10,085 bases of DNA from Verrucomicrobiota bacterium (GTDB lineage Bacteria > Verrucomicrobiota > Verrucomicrobiia > Limisphaerales > UBA11358): the NCBI GenBank assembly GCA_026225155.1, contig JAMFSG010000042.1, forward strand, positions 1 through 10,085. The letters run 5' to 3'. The notes beneath the pieces are model-generated. The model worked only from the letters and a program-made list of their open reading frames with translations. It had not been told where the DNA came from and did no database searches. Position 1 is the first letter of the stretch; each line of letters starts with the position of its first letter. Below, in pieces: positions 1-6,298 of the stretch. The position numbers and the translations under genes are program-made.

Positions 1-2
1 AT

Positions 3-512
3 CTGCTGGCTGCGTTCGCCAAAATTTTGCCGCAAGTTCCAAATGCGCGGCTGCTTTTTGTCGGCGACGGATTGCTGCGCGGCGAAATTGAAAATCAAGT
101 CCACGTGCTTGGCCTCGATGGCAAAGTCATTTTCACAGGCCTCGTGCCCCCGGACGAAGTCGCGCATTACGTCGGCATCATGGATTGCCTCGCACATCTT
201 TCATATCGCGAAGCATTATCGCGCGCGCTACCGCAGGCGCTTGCCGCAGGAAAACCCGTGGTTGCGTATGACTTTGATGGCGCGGACGAAGTTTGCCTTG
301 AAAATGAAACCGGTTTTTTGATCCGCACCGGCGATATTGAAACGGCGGCGCAAAAACTTTTGCAACTTGCGAAAAATCCACAACTGCGGAAGAAATTTGG
401 CGAACGCGGCCACGCCTTCGTGCGCAAAAATTTCTCCATCGAAAAAATGGTGGACGACCAATACGATGTTTATTTGAAGTTAAAATATTTCCATGAAACA
501 AGTGGCCGTTGA
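3..512 (+). CDS. Glycosyltransferase, GT4 family (5'-truncated C-terminal domain)
   Basis: The reading frame is open from the left edge and ends at TGA 510-512, so the true start lies outside the window; 169 residues are visible. They correspond to the C-terminal nucleotide-sugar-binding Rossmann domain of GT-B glycosyltransferases (Glycos_transf_1 type). Visible landmarks are ARLLFVGDG near the start, then VIFTGLVP, then the donor-site block SYREALSRALPQALAAGKPVV and GADEV, and an ending with the usual helix (LRKKFGERG, FSIEKMVDDQYDVY). The classical E-x7-E donor motif reads E-x7-Q here; I believe the LPQAL form is common in one GT4 subgroup. The family moves a sugar from a nucleotide sugar to a growing glycan or lipid-linked acceptor at the cytoplasmic membrane face. 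The next gene is a polyprenyl-phosphate sugar-phosphate transferase, which fits a surface-polysaccharide locus. Donor and acceptor cannot be told from sequence. Confidence 0.9.
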   Translation: MLAAFAKILPQVPNARLLFVGDGLLRGEIENQVHVLGLDGKVIFTGLVPPDEVAHYVGIMDCLAHLSYREALSRALPQALAAGKPVVAYDFDGADEVCLENETGFLIRTGDIETAAQKLLQLAKNPQLRKKFGERGHAFVRKNFSIEKMVDDQYDVYLKLKYFHETSGR

Positions 513-517
513 AATTG

Positions 518-655
518 CGGTAGGGACATCGCGCTGCGATGTCTCCGTCGCCGAGCGCAGCGTCAGGCGACGGAACCGAACGTCGTTATGTGAACGTTTT
601 GCTTATCCGTTGCGCCGCAACCCGGCGCGGACGGCGCAGCGCGCCATCCCTACCG
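518..655. repeat. Intergenic inverted-repeat element with several hairpins (REP/MITE-like)
   Basis: This element nearly fills the 150-bp gap between the glycosyltransferase and the downstream transferase gene. Its 27-bp ends (518-544 and 629-655) are inverted copies, 21 of 27 positions identical, each beginning CGGTAGGGA from the outside. Each end is itself a hairpin. The left stem GACATCGC (525-532) pairs with 536-543 over loop GCT. The right stem GGACGGCGC (629-637) pairs with 641-649 over loop AGC with one mismatch. A central 9-bp stem TCCGTCGCC (544-552) pairs with 566-574, and GTTGC (609-613) pairs with 617-621. There is no transposase inside. The right hairpin stops 13 nt before the ATG at 663, so it would sit in the leader of that mRNA. 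What is seen is the structure; a mobile non-autonomous origin is inferred. Confidence 0.75.
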
Positions 656-662
656 TTCAACG

Positions 663-1640
663 ATGACTTTTCCCTACAACTTTTTTACCGCCGCGTTTGC
701 GGGCGCGTTTCTAACGACGCTGCTCGCGCTGCCGTTGTGGCGCAAATGGTGTCTGCGCATCAATCTCGTGGATGATCCCGGCCATCGCAAAATCCACAGC
801 GAACCAATTCCACTCGCGGGTGGCTTCGCGGTGTTGACGGGAATTCTCTTGCCGCTATTTGTCGGCGCGATTTTGTTGAAACTCGGAATTGTAAAGATTT
901 CTTCCGCCGGTTTGATCGTTCACGGTATTGACCGGCGCGCGCTGGAATTGGGCGCGATCGCGTTCGGCGCAATCGCGATCACTTTTCTCGGCTGGCTGGA
1001 CGACAAACATGAATTGAAAGCGTTGCCGAAATTTGCCGGGCAATTTCTCATCGCACTGCTCGTCGCGAGCGCGTGCAAACGCATCACGCTGTTTGTGCCC
1101 AGCGAAATTTTCAGTTACGCCATCACGATTCTCTGGCTGCTCACGGTCATCAACGCGTTCAATTTCATGGACAACATGAACGGCTTGTGCGCGGGCGTCG
1201 GCGCGATCGGCGCGACTTTGTTTGCACTCATCGCGGTCAAGGACGGCGAATATCTGGTCGCGCTCACGGGGTTTCTGATGTGCGGCGCGCTGCTGGGATT
1301 TTTGCCGTGGAATTTTCCGAAAGCGAAATCTTTTCTCGGCGATGCCGGCAGCCATCTCACCGGTTACCTGCTCGCAGTGATGGCAATTTTGCCGCATTTT
1401 TATAACAAGCATAATCCGCATCCGTTCGCCGTGCTCGCGCCGCTTTTTGTTCTGGCAATTCCGTTGCTCGACCTCGCGCAAGTCAGCCTGTTCCGCACGC
1501 TCAATAAAAAACCATTTTGGATTGGCGACACGAATCATCTTTCGCATCGCCTCGTGCGCGCGGGATTGAATCGAACGCAAGCCGTGCTGGTGCTTTGGCT
1601 GGCGGCGATTGCCATTGGCGCCATTGCGTGCTGCCTTTGA
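663..1640 (+). CDS. WecA/TagO-type polyprenyl-phosphate sugar-1-phosphate transferase
   Basis: This 325-residue polytopic membrane protein belongs to the glycosyltransferase-4 / MraY-WecA superfamily. These enzymes transfer a HexNAc-1-phosphate from a UDP-sugar to undecaprenyl phosphate at the inner membrane, starting synthesis of O-antigen, teichoic acid, enterobacterial common antigen or exopolysaccharide. Motifs in order are DDPGHRKIH at 37-45 with PLAGG at 50-54 (WecA/TagO type rather than MraY), Mg-binding DD at 113-114, NAFNFMDNMNG at 164-174, FLGDAGS at 224-230, and NHLSHRL at 291-297. About nine to ten hydrophobic helices lie between these. Two positions differ from the textbook form: the second Asp of the DGxDG-like motif is Asn173, and the middle His of HxHHR is Ser294. 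The ATG at 663 is chosen because it directly precedes the first membrane helix; no clear Shine-Dalgarno is visible. The preceding gene is a glycosyltransferase, supporting a glycan locus. Confidence 0.93.
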   Translation: MTFPYNFFTAAFAGAFLTTLLALPLWRKWCLRINLVDDPGHRKIHSEPIPLAGGFAVLTGILLPLFVGAILLKLGIVKISSAGLIVHGIDRRALELGAIAFGAIAITFLGWLDDKHELKALPKFAGQFLIALLVASACKRITLFVPSEIFSYAITILWLLTVINAFNFMDNMNGLCAGVGAIGATLFALIAVKDGEYLVALTGFLMCGALLGFLPWNFPKAKSFLGDAGSHLTGYLLAVMAILPHFYNKHNPHPFAVLAPLFVLAIPLLDLAQVSLFRTLNKKPFWIGDTNHLSHRLVRAGLNRTQAVLVLWLAAIAIGAIACCL

Positions 1641-1649
1641 AAAATATTT

Positions 1650-1754
1650 GCGATTTACGAGCCGCTCAAAATTTGAAAGCAGCGCGTAAATCGTAAATCG
1701 CATATCGTCAATTCCGCCTCGTTTTCTTTCGTGTTTTTCATGTCTTTCGTGGTT
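1650..1754. repeat. Intergenic simple-repeat cluster
   Basis: The 124-bp gap before the ymdB-like gene is almost entirely made of short repeats. GCGATTTACG (1650-1659) is inverted as CGTAAATCGC (1692-1701), and the right arm is part of two tandem CGTAAAT units (1685-1698). The arms enclose AT-rich sequence with a CAAATTTG-like core. Further on, 1721-1754 holds a degenerate tandem of TTTCGTG / TTTCATG / TTTCGTGG words. A bidirectional or factor-independent terminator for the transferase gene is possible, but there is no uridine-tract arrangement that would make it convincing. Confidence 0.55.
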
Positions 1755-1764
1755 TAATCTCCGC

Positions 1765-2547
1765 GTGAAAATCCTCTTCATTGGCGACATCGTCGGCAGC
1801 CCGGGTAGGCGCGCGGTCAAGGAACTTTTGCCCAAGCTCAAGCTGGCGCATGGTCTCGACGTCATCATTGCGAACGGTGAAAATTCCGCCGGCGGCAACG
1901 GCATCACGCCGGATATTGCCGAGGAACTTTTTGGTTACGGCGTGGACGCCATCACGACCGGCGACCATTTGTGGGATCAAAAGGAAGTCATCGAGCTGTT
2001 GCAAAATGAAAAGCGTTTTTTGCGTCCGTTGAATTATCCCCCCGGCACGCCTGGTCAGGGTAAAACGATTTTGAAAATCCGCGACTTGCCACCGATCGCC
2101 GTGATGAATGTGCAGGGCCGCACGTTCATGCAGCCGCCGTTGGACAATCCATTCACGCTCGCGCTCGACGAGGCGAAATGGCTGCGTCAGCACACGCCAA
2201 TTATTTTCGTAGATTTTCACGCCGAGGCGACGTCTGAAAAAATTGCGTTCGCGCGAATGCTCGACGGCCAGGTCAGCGCGGTTGTCGGCACGCACACGCA
2301 TGTGCAAACGGCGGACGAACAGATTTTTCCCGGCGGCACGGCGTATCTGACCGACGCCGGTTTTACCGGGCCGCACGAAAGTGTTTTGGGCCGCGAAATC
2401 ACGCCGGTAATCACACGCTTCCGAACCGCTCTACCGCAGCGATTTGAAGTCGCCCGCAATGACGTGAAACTGCACGGCGCGGTGATTGAAATTGATAATG
2501 CCACCGGCAAATCACTTAAAATTCAGCGCGTATCGGAAGCGATTTGA
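1765..2547 (+). CDS. ymdB: YmdB-family metallophosphoesterase
   Basis: This 260-residue protein has the length and motif order of the YmdB family, calcineurin-like phosphoesterases described as dimetal phosphodiesterases acting on 2',3'-cyclic nucleotides, with effects on RNA decay and biofilm decisions in Bacillus. Metal and catalytic motifs are GDIVGSPGR with Asp8, NGENSAGGNG with Glu39 and Asn40, TTGDHLWD with His68, DFHAEATSEK with His152, and GTHTHVQTADE with His177 and His179. At residue 67 the usual Asn of GNH is Asp (GDH), a metal-ligand position. The start is GTG at 1765, giving MKILFIGD at the expected N-terminus; no Shine-Dalgarno is evident. There is no signal peptide, so it is cytoplasmic. 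The stop lies 68 bp before the preferred start of the M16 peptidase, so the two may be partly co-transcribed. Family assignment is firm; the substrate in this organism is unknown. Confidence 0.94.
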   Translation: MKILFIGDIVGSPGRRAVKELLPKLKLAHGLDVIIANGENSAGGNGITPDIAEELFGYGVDAITTGDHLWDQKEVIELLQNEKRFLRPLNYPPGTPGQGKTILKIRDLPPIAVMNVQGRTFMQPPLDNPFTLALDEAKWLRQHTPIIFVDFHAEATSEKIAFARMLDGQVSAVVGTHTHVQTADEQIFPGGTAYLTDAGFTGPHESVLGREITPVITRFRTALPQRFEVARNDVKLHGAVIEIDNATGKSLKIQRVSEAI

Positions 2548-2572
2548 TTTTTCGCCGCTCGCCCAAATGGAT

Positions 2573-2600
2573 TTGCCGAAAGGCGATTTACGAGTATCTT
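2573..2600 (+). promoter_or_regulatory. Possible sigma-70-like promoter for the M16 peptidase gene
   Basis: TTGCCG (2573-2578) and TATCTT (2595-2600) each match four of six consensus bases and are separated by 16 bp. Transcription would begin a few bases before the ATG at 2616, giving a very short leader, which fits the absence of a Shine-Dalgarno and the choice of ATG over the upstream TTG. This is a single weak match and may be chance. Confidence 0.25.
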
Positions 2601-2615
2601 TTCCCTTCGACACAA

Positions 2616-5171
2616 ATGACAAAATCTGTTTCCAACAGCGAAATTTCTTCCGTCCCGCCCGGCGTAAAACTCACCACGCTCGAAAACGGCCTGATCATCA
2701 TCGTGCGCGAAGATCACAGCGCGCCGGTCGTGAGCGTGCAGGCGTGGTGCGCGGCGGGCAGCATCCACGAAGGCAACTGGCTCGGCGCCGGACTTTCGCA
2801 CGTGCTCGAACACATGTTGTTCAAAGGCACGACGACGCGTCCCGGCAGCCGCATTGATCAGGAAGTGCAGGAAGCCGGCGGTTACATGAACGCCTATACG
2901 AGCTTCGATCGCACGGTTTATCACATTGATGTGCCGAACACGGGCGCGACGGTGGCGATTGATATTTTGTGCGACATCATGCAACACGCGACGTTGCCGC
3001 CGGACGAACTCGCGAAGGAACTCGACGTCATCCGCCGCGAAATGGACATGGGCCAGGATGATCCCGGTCGCCGCTCAGGTCGCCGTTTGTTTGAAACCGC
3101 TTACACGAAAAGTCCGTATCGTTTCACGATCATCGGCTATCCCGATATTTTCAATGAACTAAAGCCGGAAAATATCCGCGACTATTACACGCAACATTAC
3201 GCGCCAAACAATGTTTTCTACGTCATAGCCGGTGATGTGAAAAATGATGACGTCATCGCGCAAATAAAAACCGCTTACGCGAAAACCAAAGCGCGTGCAT
3301 TGCCGCCAACGGTTTTGCCGCTCGAACCAAAACAAACGGCGTCGCGTGAAATTATCGAGGAAGCCAACGTCGAACTCGGTCACGTCCATTTTGCATGGCA
3401 CATTCCCGAACTTCGCCACGTCGACGTGCCGGTTCTCGACGTGCTTGCCGTCTTGCTTGGCAGCGGTCGCAGCTCGCGACTTTTCCAGCAAGTGCGCGAA
3501 CGTCAAGGCGTCGTGCATCATGTGGACGCGTGGACTTACAGCCCCGGTTTGCCCGGACTTTTCGGCGCGAGCGCGGTCGTTGATGGTGATAAATTTGAAG
3601 CCGCGCGCGATGCGATTCTGGCGGAGATCGAAAAGGTGAAATCACTTTCCGTTTCTGCCGACGAAGTTCAAAAAGCCGTCAAACAATTCATTTCCGCCAC
3701 GCTGTCTTCGCGCAAAACGATGGAAGGTCAGGCGCAAAATCTCGGCGGCAACTGGCTCGCCGCGAATGACCTGAATTTTTCCGAACGCTACCTCGCCGCC
3801 GTAAAAAATATTTCACACGCCGATGTCCAGCGCGTCGCGCGGCAATATCTGACCGCCGAAAACCGCACGCTTTACGCATTGCTGCCGGAAGGTTCCGCAC
3901 CGAAAGCGAAAGCGAACATCGAGATGAACGCCGATCATCCGATTCAAAAAATCGAATTGCCGAACGGCCTGAAACTTTTGGTCAAAGAAGATCCGCGTCT
4001 GCCGTTCGTGGAATTTCGTTCCGTTTTTCAAGGCGGCGTGCTCGCCGAAACGGCGGAAAACAACGGCACGACGATGTTGCTCGCTAAAATGCTTTTGAAA
4101 GGCACGACCACGCGCAACGCGGAAAAGATTGCGACAGAAATCGAATCCGTCGGCGGCCACATTGACAGCTACGGCGGCAATAATAGTTTTGGCGTGAACG
4201 CGGAAGTGTTGAGCGACGATTTTGCGACCGGCCTCAATTTGCTCGCCGACGTTTTGCTGAATCCAATTTTTCCCGCCGACGAATTGGAACGCGAAAAGGA
4301 AATCCAGATCGCCGGCATCCGCTCGCGCAAAGACGAATTGCTCAAGAGCGCCAGTCTCGCGATGCGGCGCGCGCTGTTTGGCGAAATCGGCTACGGCCTC
4401 GATTCGCTCGGCAGTGAAGAAAGCGTGGGCAAAATTTCCGTCACCGGCCTGAAAGAATTTCATCAAAAACTCGTCGCGCCGAATAATTTCGTGCTCGCCA
4501 TTTTCGGCGACGTGAAAATCGCGGATGTAAAAGCCGCCGTTCAAAAAGCGTTCGGTAATTGGAAAAAGAACTCCGCTGTTTCAACCTTCAACCTTCAACC
4601 TTCAACCTTCAATTCGCTGAAGCGCACCGAAGAAACGCGCGATAAAAAACAAGCGGTGCTCGTCATCGGTTTTGCCGGCACGACCATCGCCAGCGAAGAC
4701 AAATACGCGCTCGACTTGATCCAGGAATGTTGCAGCGATCTCGGCTCGCGCCTGTTTCTGCGCATCCGTGAACAGCTCGGCCTCGCGTATTATGTCGGCG
4801 CACAAAATTTCGCCGGCCTCGTGCCCGGTTACTTCGCATTCTACACCGGCACCGAGCCGACCAAGGCCGCGCAGGTGGAAAAAGAATTGCTCGCGGAAGC
4901 CGAGTTGCTCCGCAGCGAAGGTTTGACCGATGAAGAATTGAAGCGCGCGAAAGCAAAACTTGTCGGCCAGAAAAAAATTGCGCGGCAAGACTTGGGCAAC
5001 CTCGCGTCCACTTCCGTGCTCGATGAACTTTACGGCCTGGGCTGGCAACGCGCGGATTTTGACGACGCGAAATACGAAGCCGTCACGCGCGAACAAACCA
5101 AAGCCATCGCGCAAAAATATTTGAAAGTAGATGCGTTCGTGGTCTCCATCGTGAAGCCGGAAAATGTCTGA
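2616..5171 (+). CDS. Two-module M16 (pitrilysin/insulinase-type) zinc peptidase
   Basis: This 851-residue protein carries two tandem M16 modules, resembling a fused version of the two-subunit M16B peptidases. The N-terminal half has the inverted zinc motif HVLEH at 62-66 followed by LFKGT; the third ligand is probably Glu142, 76 residues after His66, in a DVIRRE segment. The C-terminal half repeats the fold without the zinc site: the aligned segment is MLLAK at 487-491. It keeps the RIREQLGLAYY block, with Arg718 and Tyr725 matching the Arg/Tyr pair that helps hold substrate in the family. The enzymes close like a clam around peptides and cleave them. I chose the ATG at 2616; the same frame extends back to a TTG at 2544 overlapping the ymdB stop, but the extra 24 residues look unlike an M16 N-terminus. 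No signal peptide is visible, so location is probably cytoplasmic. A 7-bp tandem repeat encodes a loop near residues 655-666. Substrate unknown. Confidence 0.93.
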   Translation: MTKSVSNSEISSVPPGVKLTTLENGLIIIVREDHSAPVVSVQAWCAAGSIHEGNWLGAGLSHVLEHMLFKGTTTRPGSRIDQEVQEAGGYMNAYTSFDRTVYHIDVPNTGATVAIDILCDIMQHATLPPDELAKELDVIRREMDMGQDDPGRRSGRRLFETAYTKSPYRFTIIGYPDIFNELKPENIRDYYTQHYAPNNVFYVIAGDVKNDDVIAQIKTAYAKTKARALPPTVLPLEPKQTASREIIEEANVELGHVHFAWHIPELRHVDVPVLDVLAVLLGSGRSSRLFQQVRERQGVVHHVDAWTYSPGLPGLFGASAVVDGDKFEAARDAILAEIEKVKSLSVSADEVQKAVKQFISATLSSRKTMEGQAQNLGGNWLAANDLNFSERYLAAVKNISHADVQRVARQYLTAENRTLYALLPEGSAPKAKANIEMNADHPIQKIELPNGLKLLVKEDPRLPFVEFRSVFQGGVLAETAENNGTTMLLAKMLLKGTTTRNAEKIATEIESVGGHIDSYGGNNSFGVNAEVLSDDFATGLNLLADVLLNPIFPADELEREKEIQIAGIRSRKDELLKSASLAMRRALFGEIGYGLDSLGSEESVGKISVTGLKEFHQKLVAPNNFVLAIFGDVKIADVKAAVQKAFGNWKKNSAVSTFNLQPSTFNSLKRTEETRDKKQAVLVIGFAGTTIASEDKYALDLIQECCSDLGSRLFLRIREQLGLAYYVGAQNFAGLVPGYFAFYTGTEPTKAAQVEKELLAEAELLRSEGLTDEELKRAKAKLVGQKKIARQDLGNLASTSVLDELYGLGWQRADFDDAKYEAVTREQTKAIAQKYLKVDAFVVSIVKPENV
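4580..4614 (+). repeat. In-frame heptanucleotide tandem repeat inside the M16 gene
   Basis: Four exact TTCAACC units (4580-4607) are followed by a partial fifth, TTCAATT (4608-4614). Because the unit is 7 bp, three units encode seven residues, giving the pattern STFNLQPSTFN. The segment lies between FGNWKK and the DKKQAVLVIGF strand of the C-terminal, non-catalytic module, a place where the N-terminal module has an ordinary linker. Gain or loss of one unit would shift the frame of the last 180 or so residues. Confidence 0.9.
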
Positions 5172-5240
5172 AGCGAGGTTGTGATTCCGAATTTTTTTTT
5201 GATTTTTTGAATTCTTAGCCGTTCTGAATTAAGTTCGTGG

Positions 5241-6050
5241 ATGAAAAGATTCATCTTTGTTAGTTTGCTTTCTATCGCGCTGGCATTGAACGGAATTGCT
5301 GCGGACACTGAATACAAACAAGTTCTCATTTCGGTCACGACGAATTCCATCCGCATCCGTTTGCCGCTGACGGACGTGACCGGCAAAGTCCGCGTAAAGG
5401 AACTTTCGCCCGACGGTTTTGGTTTGCCTGTCGCGCCGACAAAAACGTCGCTTGACAAAAATTTCTATCTAGAATGGCAGATCGGCTACGACACGCCCGA
5501 AGCCGACAGCCCGACCGTCGTTCCCGAAATCAATTTCCAACGCAACGGCGTGACGAAATATGGCCACGAACTTTCCAAGCTCATTTTTGAAGTGGTTCAC
5601 AATGGTTTGCTTTCAACCAACGACCTTGCGCGCGAGCTACGCAAGTTGAAAAAAATCCGGCCGGATGAATTTGAAGAAAGCCAGCCGGTGCAAATTGAAG
5701 CGGTGACTAATGCGGCAGTGGACGGATTTCAAAGCGCCATTCAACGGTTGCCGCAATTTACGAAAATAACGCCGTTCGGTTCGGTGCAGATCCAGCTCAA
5801 ACAAAAGCAGCGCGCCGTCGGTTATCAGGCGATGGTTTATGTTTGCCTGCCGCTCGACGAAATGCTGACGATGGACGGCTCGCCGCGCCCGCCCGGCAAA
5901 GCCCGATCAAAGGAAACGGTTTATTACGATTTCACGCGCGCGAACGCCGCGTTCCTGCTCGACATCATCCGCGCTTTCGGTCTGGCGTCGCAGCAACACA
6001 ATGCGGACATGCGGGAAATCCTCGGAAAAATTTTGGCAACAACGCGCTAG
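5241..6050 (+). CDS. Putative secreted protein of unknown function
   Basis: This 269-residue protein is not one I recognise. The N-terminus has a basic start (MKR), a hydrophobic core (FVSLLSIALAL) and a small-residue site (GIAAD), so a Sec signal peptide cleaved near residue 20-21 is likely. The mature part begins with beta-rich alternating segments (YKQVLISVTTNSIRIRLPL, VRVKELSPDGFGLP), then a charged helical middle (LARELRKLKKIRPDEF). A further likely beta segment (FGSVQIQLKQKQRA) is followed by a C-terminal helix (ANAAFLLDIIRAFG). There is one Cys (in VYVCLPLDEML), and no metal-binding cluster, lipobox, transmembrane helix after the signal, or anchor. Codon use looks like its neighbours. 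The gap before it (5172-5240) is AT-rich with a ten-T run at 5191-5200 but no hairpin or convincing promoter. It converges with the methyltransferase gene across a hairpin-repeat element. Location is inferred to be periplasmic or extracellular. Confidence 0.8.
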   Translation: MKRFIFVSLLSIALALNGIAADTEYKQVLISVTTNSIRIRLPLTDVTGKVRVKELSPDGFGLPVAPTKTSLDKNFYLEWQIGYDTPEADSPTVVPEINFQRNGVTKYGHELSKLIFEVVHNGLLSTNDLARELRKLKKIRPDEFEESQPVQIEAVTNAAVDGFQSAIQRLPQFTKITPFGSVQIQLKQKQRAVGYQAMVYVCLPLDEMLTMDGSPRPPGKARSKETVYYDFTRANAAFLLDIIRAFGLASQQHNADMREILGKILATTR

Positions 6051-6081
6051 CAATTATTTCCAAAAAAATAATTTGAAAACC

Positions 6082-6278
6082 GAAGCGCCGGAGGCGCAGA
6101 AGAAAGTAGCCCACGGTGAAACCGTGGGTAGTCTTGGCGATGACGTATAAGCCCCGGACGGGGCGACAGAAAATCAATTTCTGATTATTTCTTCCGCCCC
6201 ATCCGGGGCTGAATCTGCTTTATCGCTTTACCCACGGCTGACGCCGTGGGCTACTGTCGTTCGCTGCTCCGCAGCTAG
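6082..6278. repeat. BIME-like pair of inverted hairpin repeats between convergent genes
   Basis: Two copies of an approximately 85-bp unit face each other. Each copy has three hairpins in the same order from the outside in. The outer pair is GCGCC/GGCGC (6085-6089 with 6093-6097, loop GGA) and its counterpart GCTGC/GCAGC (6263-6267 with 6271-6275). The middle pair is CCCACGGT/ACCGTGGG (6110-6117 with 6121-6128) and CCCACGGC/GCCGTGGG (6231-6238 with 6243-6250). The inner pair is GCCCC/GGGGC (6151-6155 with 6160-6164) and (6196-6200 with 6205-6209). The centre is a small CAGAAA/TTTCTG hairpin (6167-6172 with 6178-6183). The element occupies most of the 248-bp gap between two gene ends that face each other. 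It could stop transcription from both sides. I infer kinship with REP elements mobilised by RAYT (TnpA-REP) transposases; none is in the window. Confidence 0.8.
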
Positions 6279-6298
6279 AAATGAATTTTGAATATGCG

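Noticed and set aside
855..1907. Long open frame on the minus strand (350 codons) opposite the WecA-like and ymdB genes
   Set aside because: It is antisense to two well-supported genes, runs through the repeat-filled gap, and its residues are the charged Arg/Glu/Gln-rich kind produced by reading GC-rich codons backwards. No family motif is present.
2544..2615. Upstream TTG start for the M16 gene, overlapping the ymdB stop (TTGA)
   Set aside because: It would suggest translational coupling, but the added 24 residues do not resemble an M16 N-terminus or a signal peptide, and an ATG lies at 2616 just before the conserved part. Kept only as an alternative.
3813..4544. 243-codon minus-strand open frame opposite the M16 gene
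   Set aside because: Antisense shadow of a firmly identified peptidase; composition is biased to Phe, Arg and Ala with no recognisable domain. The same applies to the 170-codon frame at 4602-5114.
5185..5215. T-rich tract after the M16 gene as an intrinsic terminator
   Set aside because: No GC-rich hairpin precedes the T run, so termination is not supported.
6082..6278. CRISPR array or riboswitch as an explanation for the hairpin cluster
   Set aside because: There are only two copies, inverted rather than direct, with no spacer pattern, and they lie downstream of both genes rather than in a leader.
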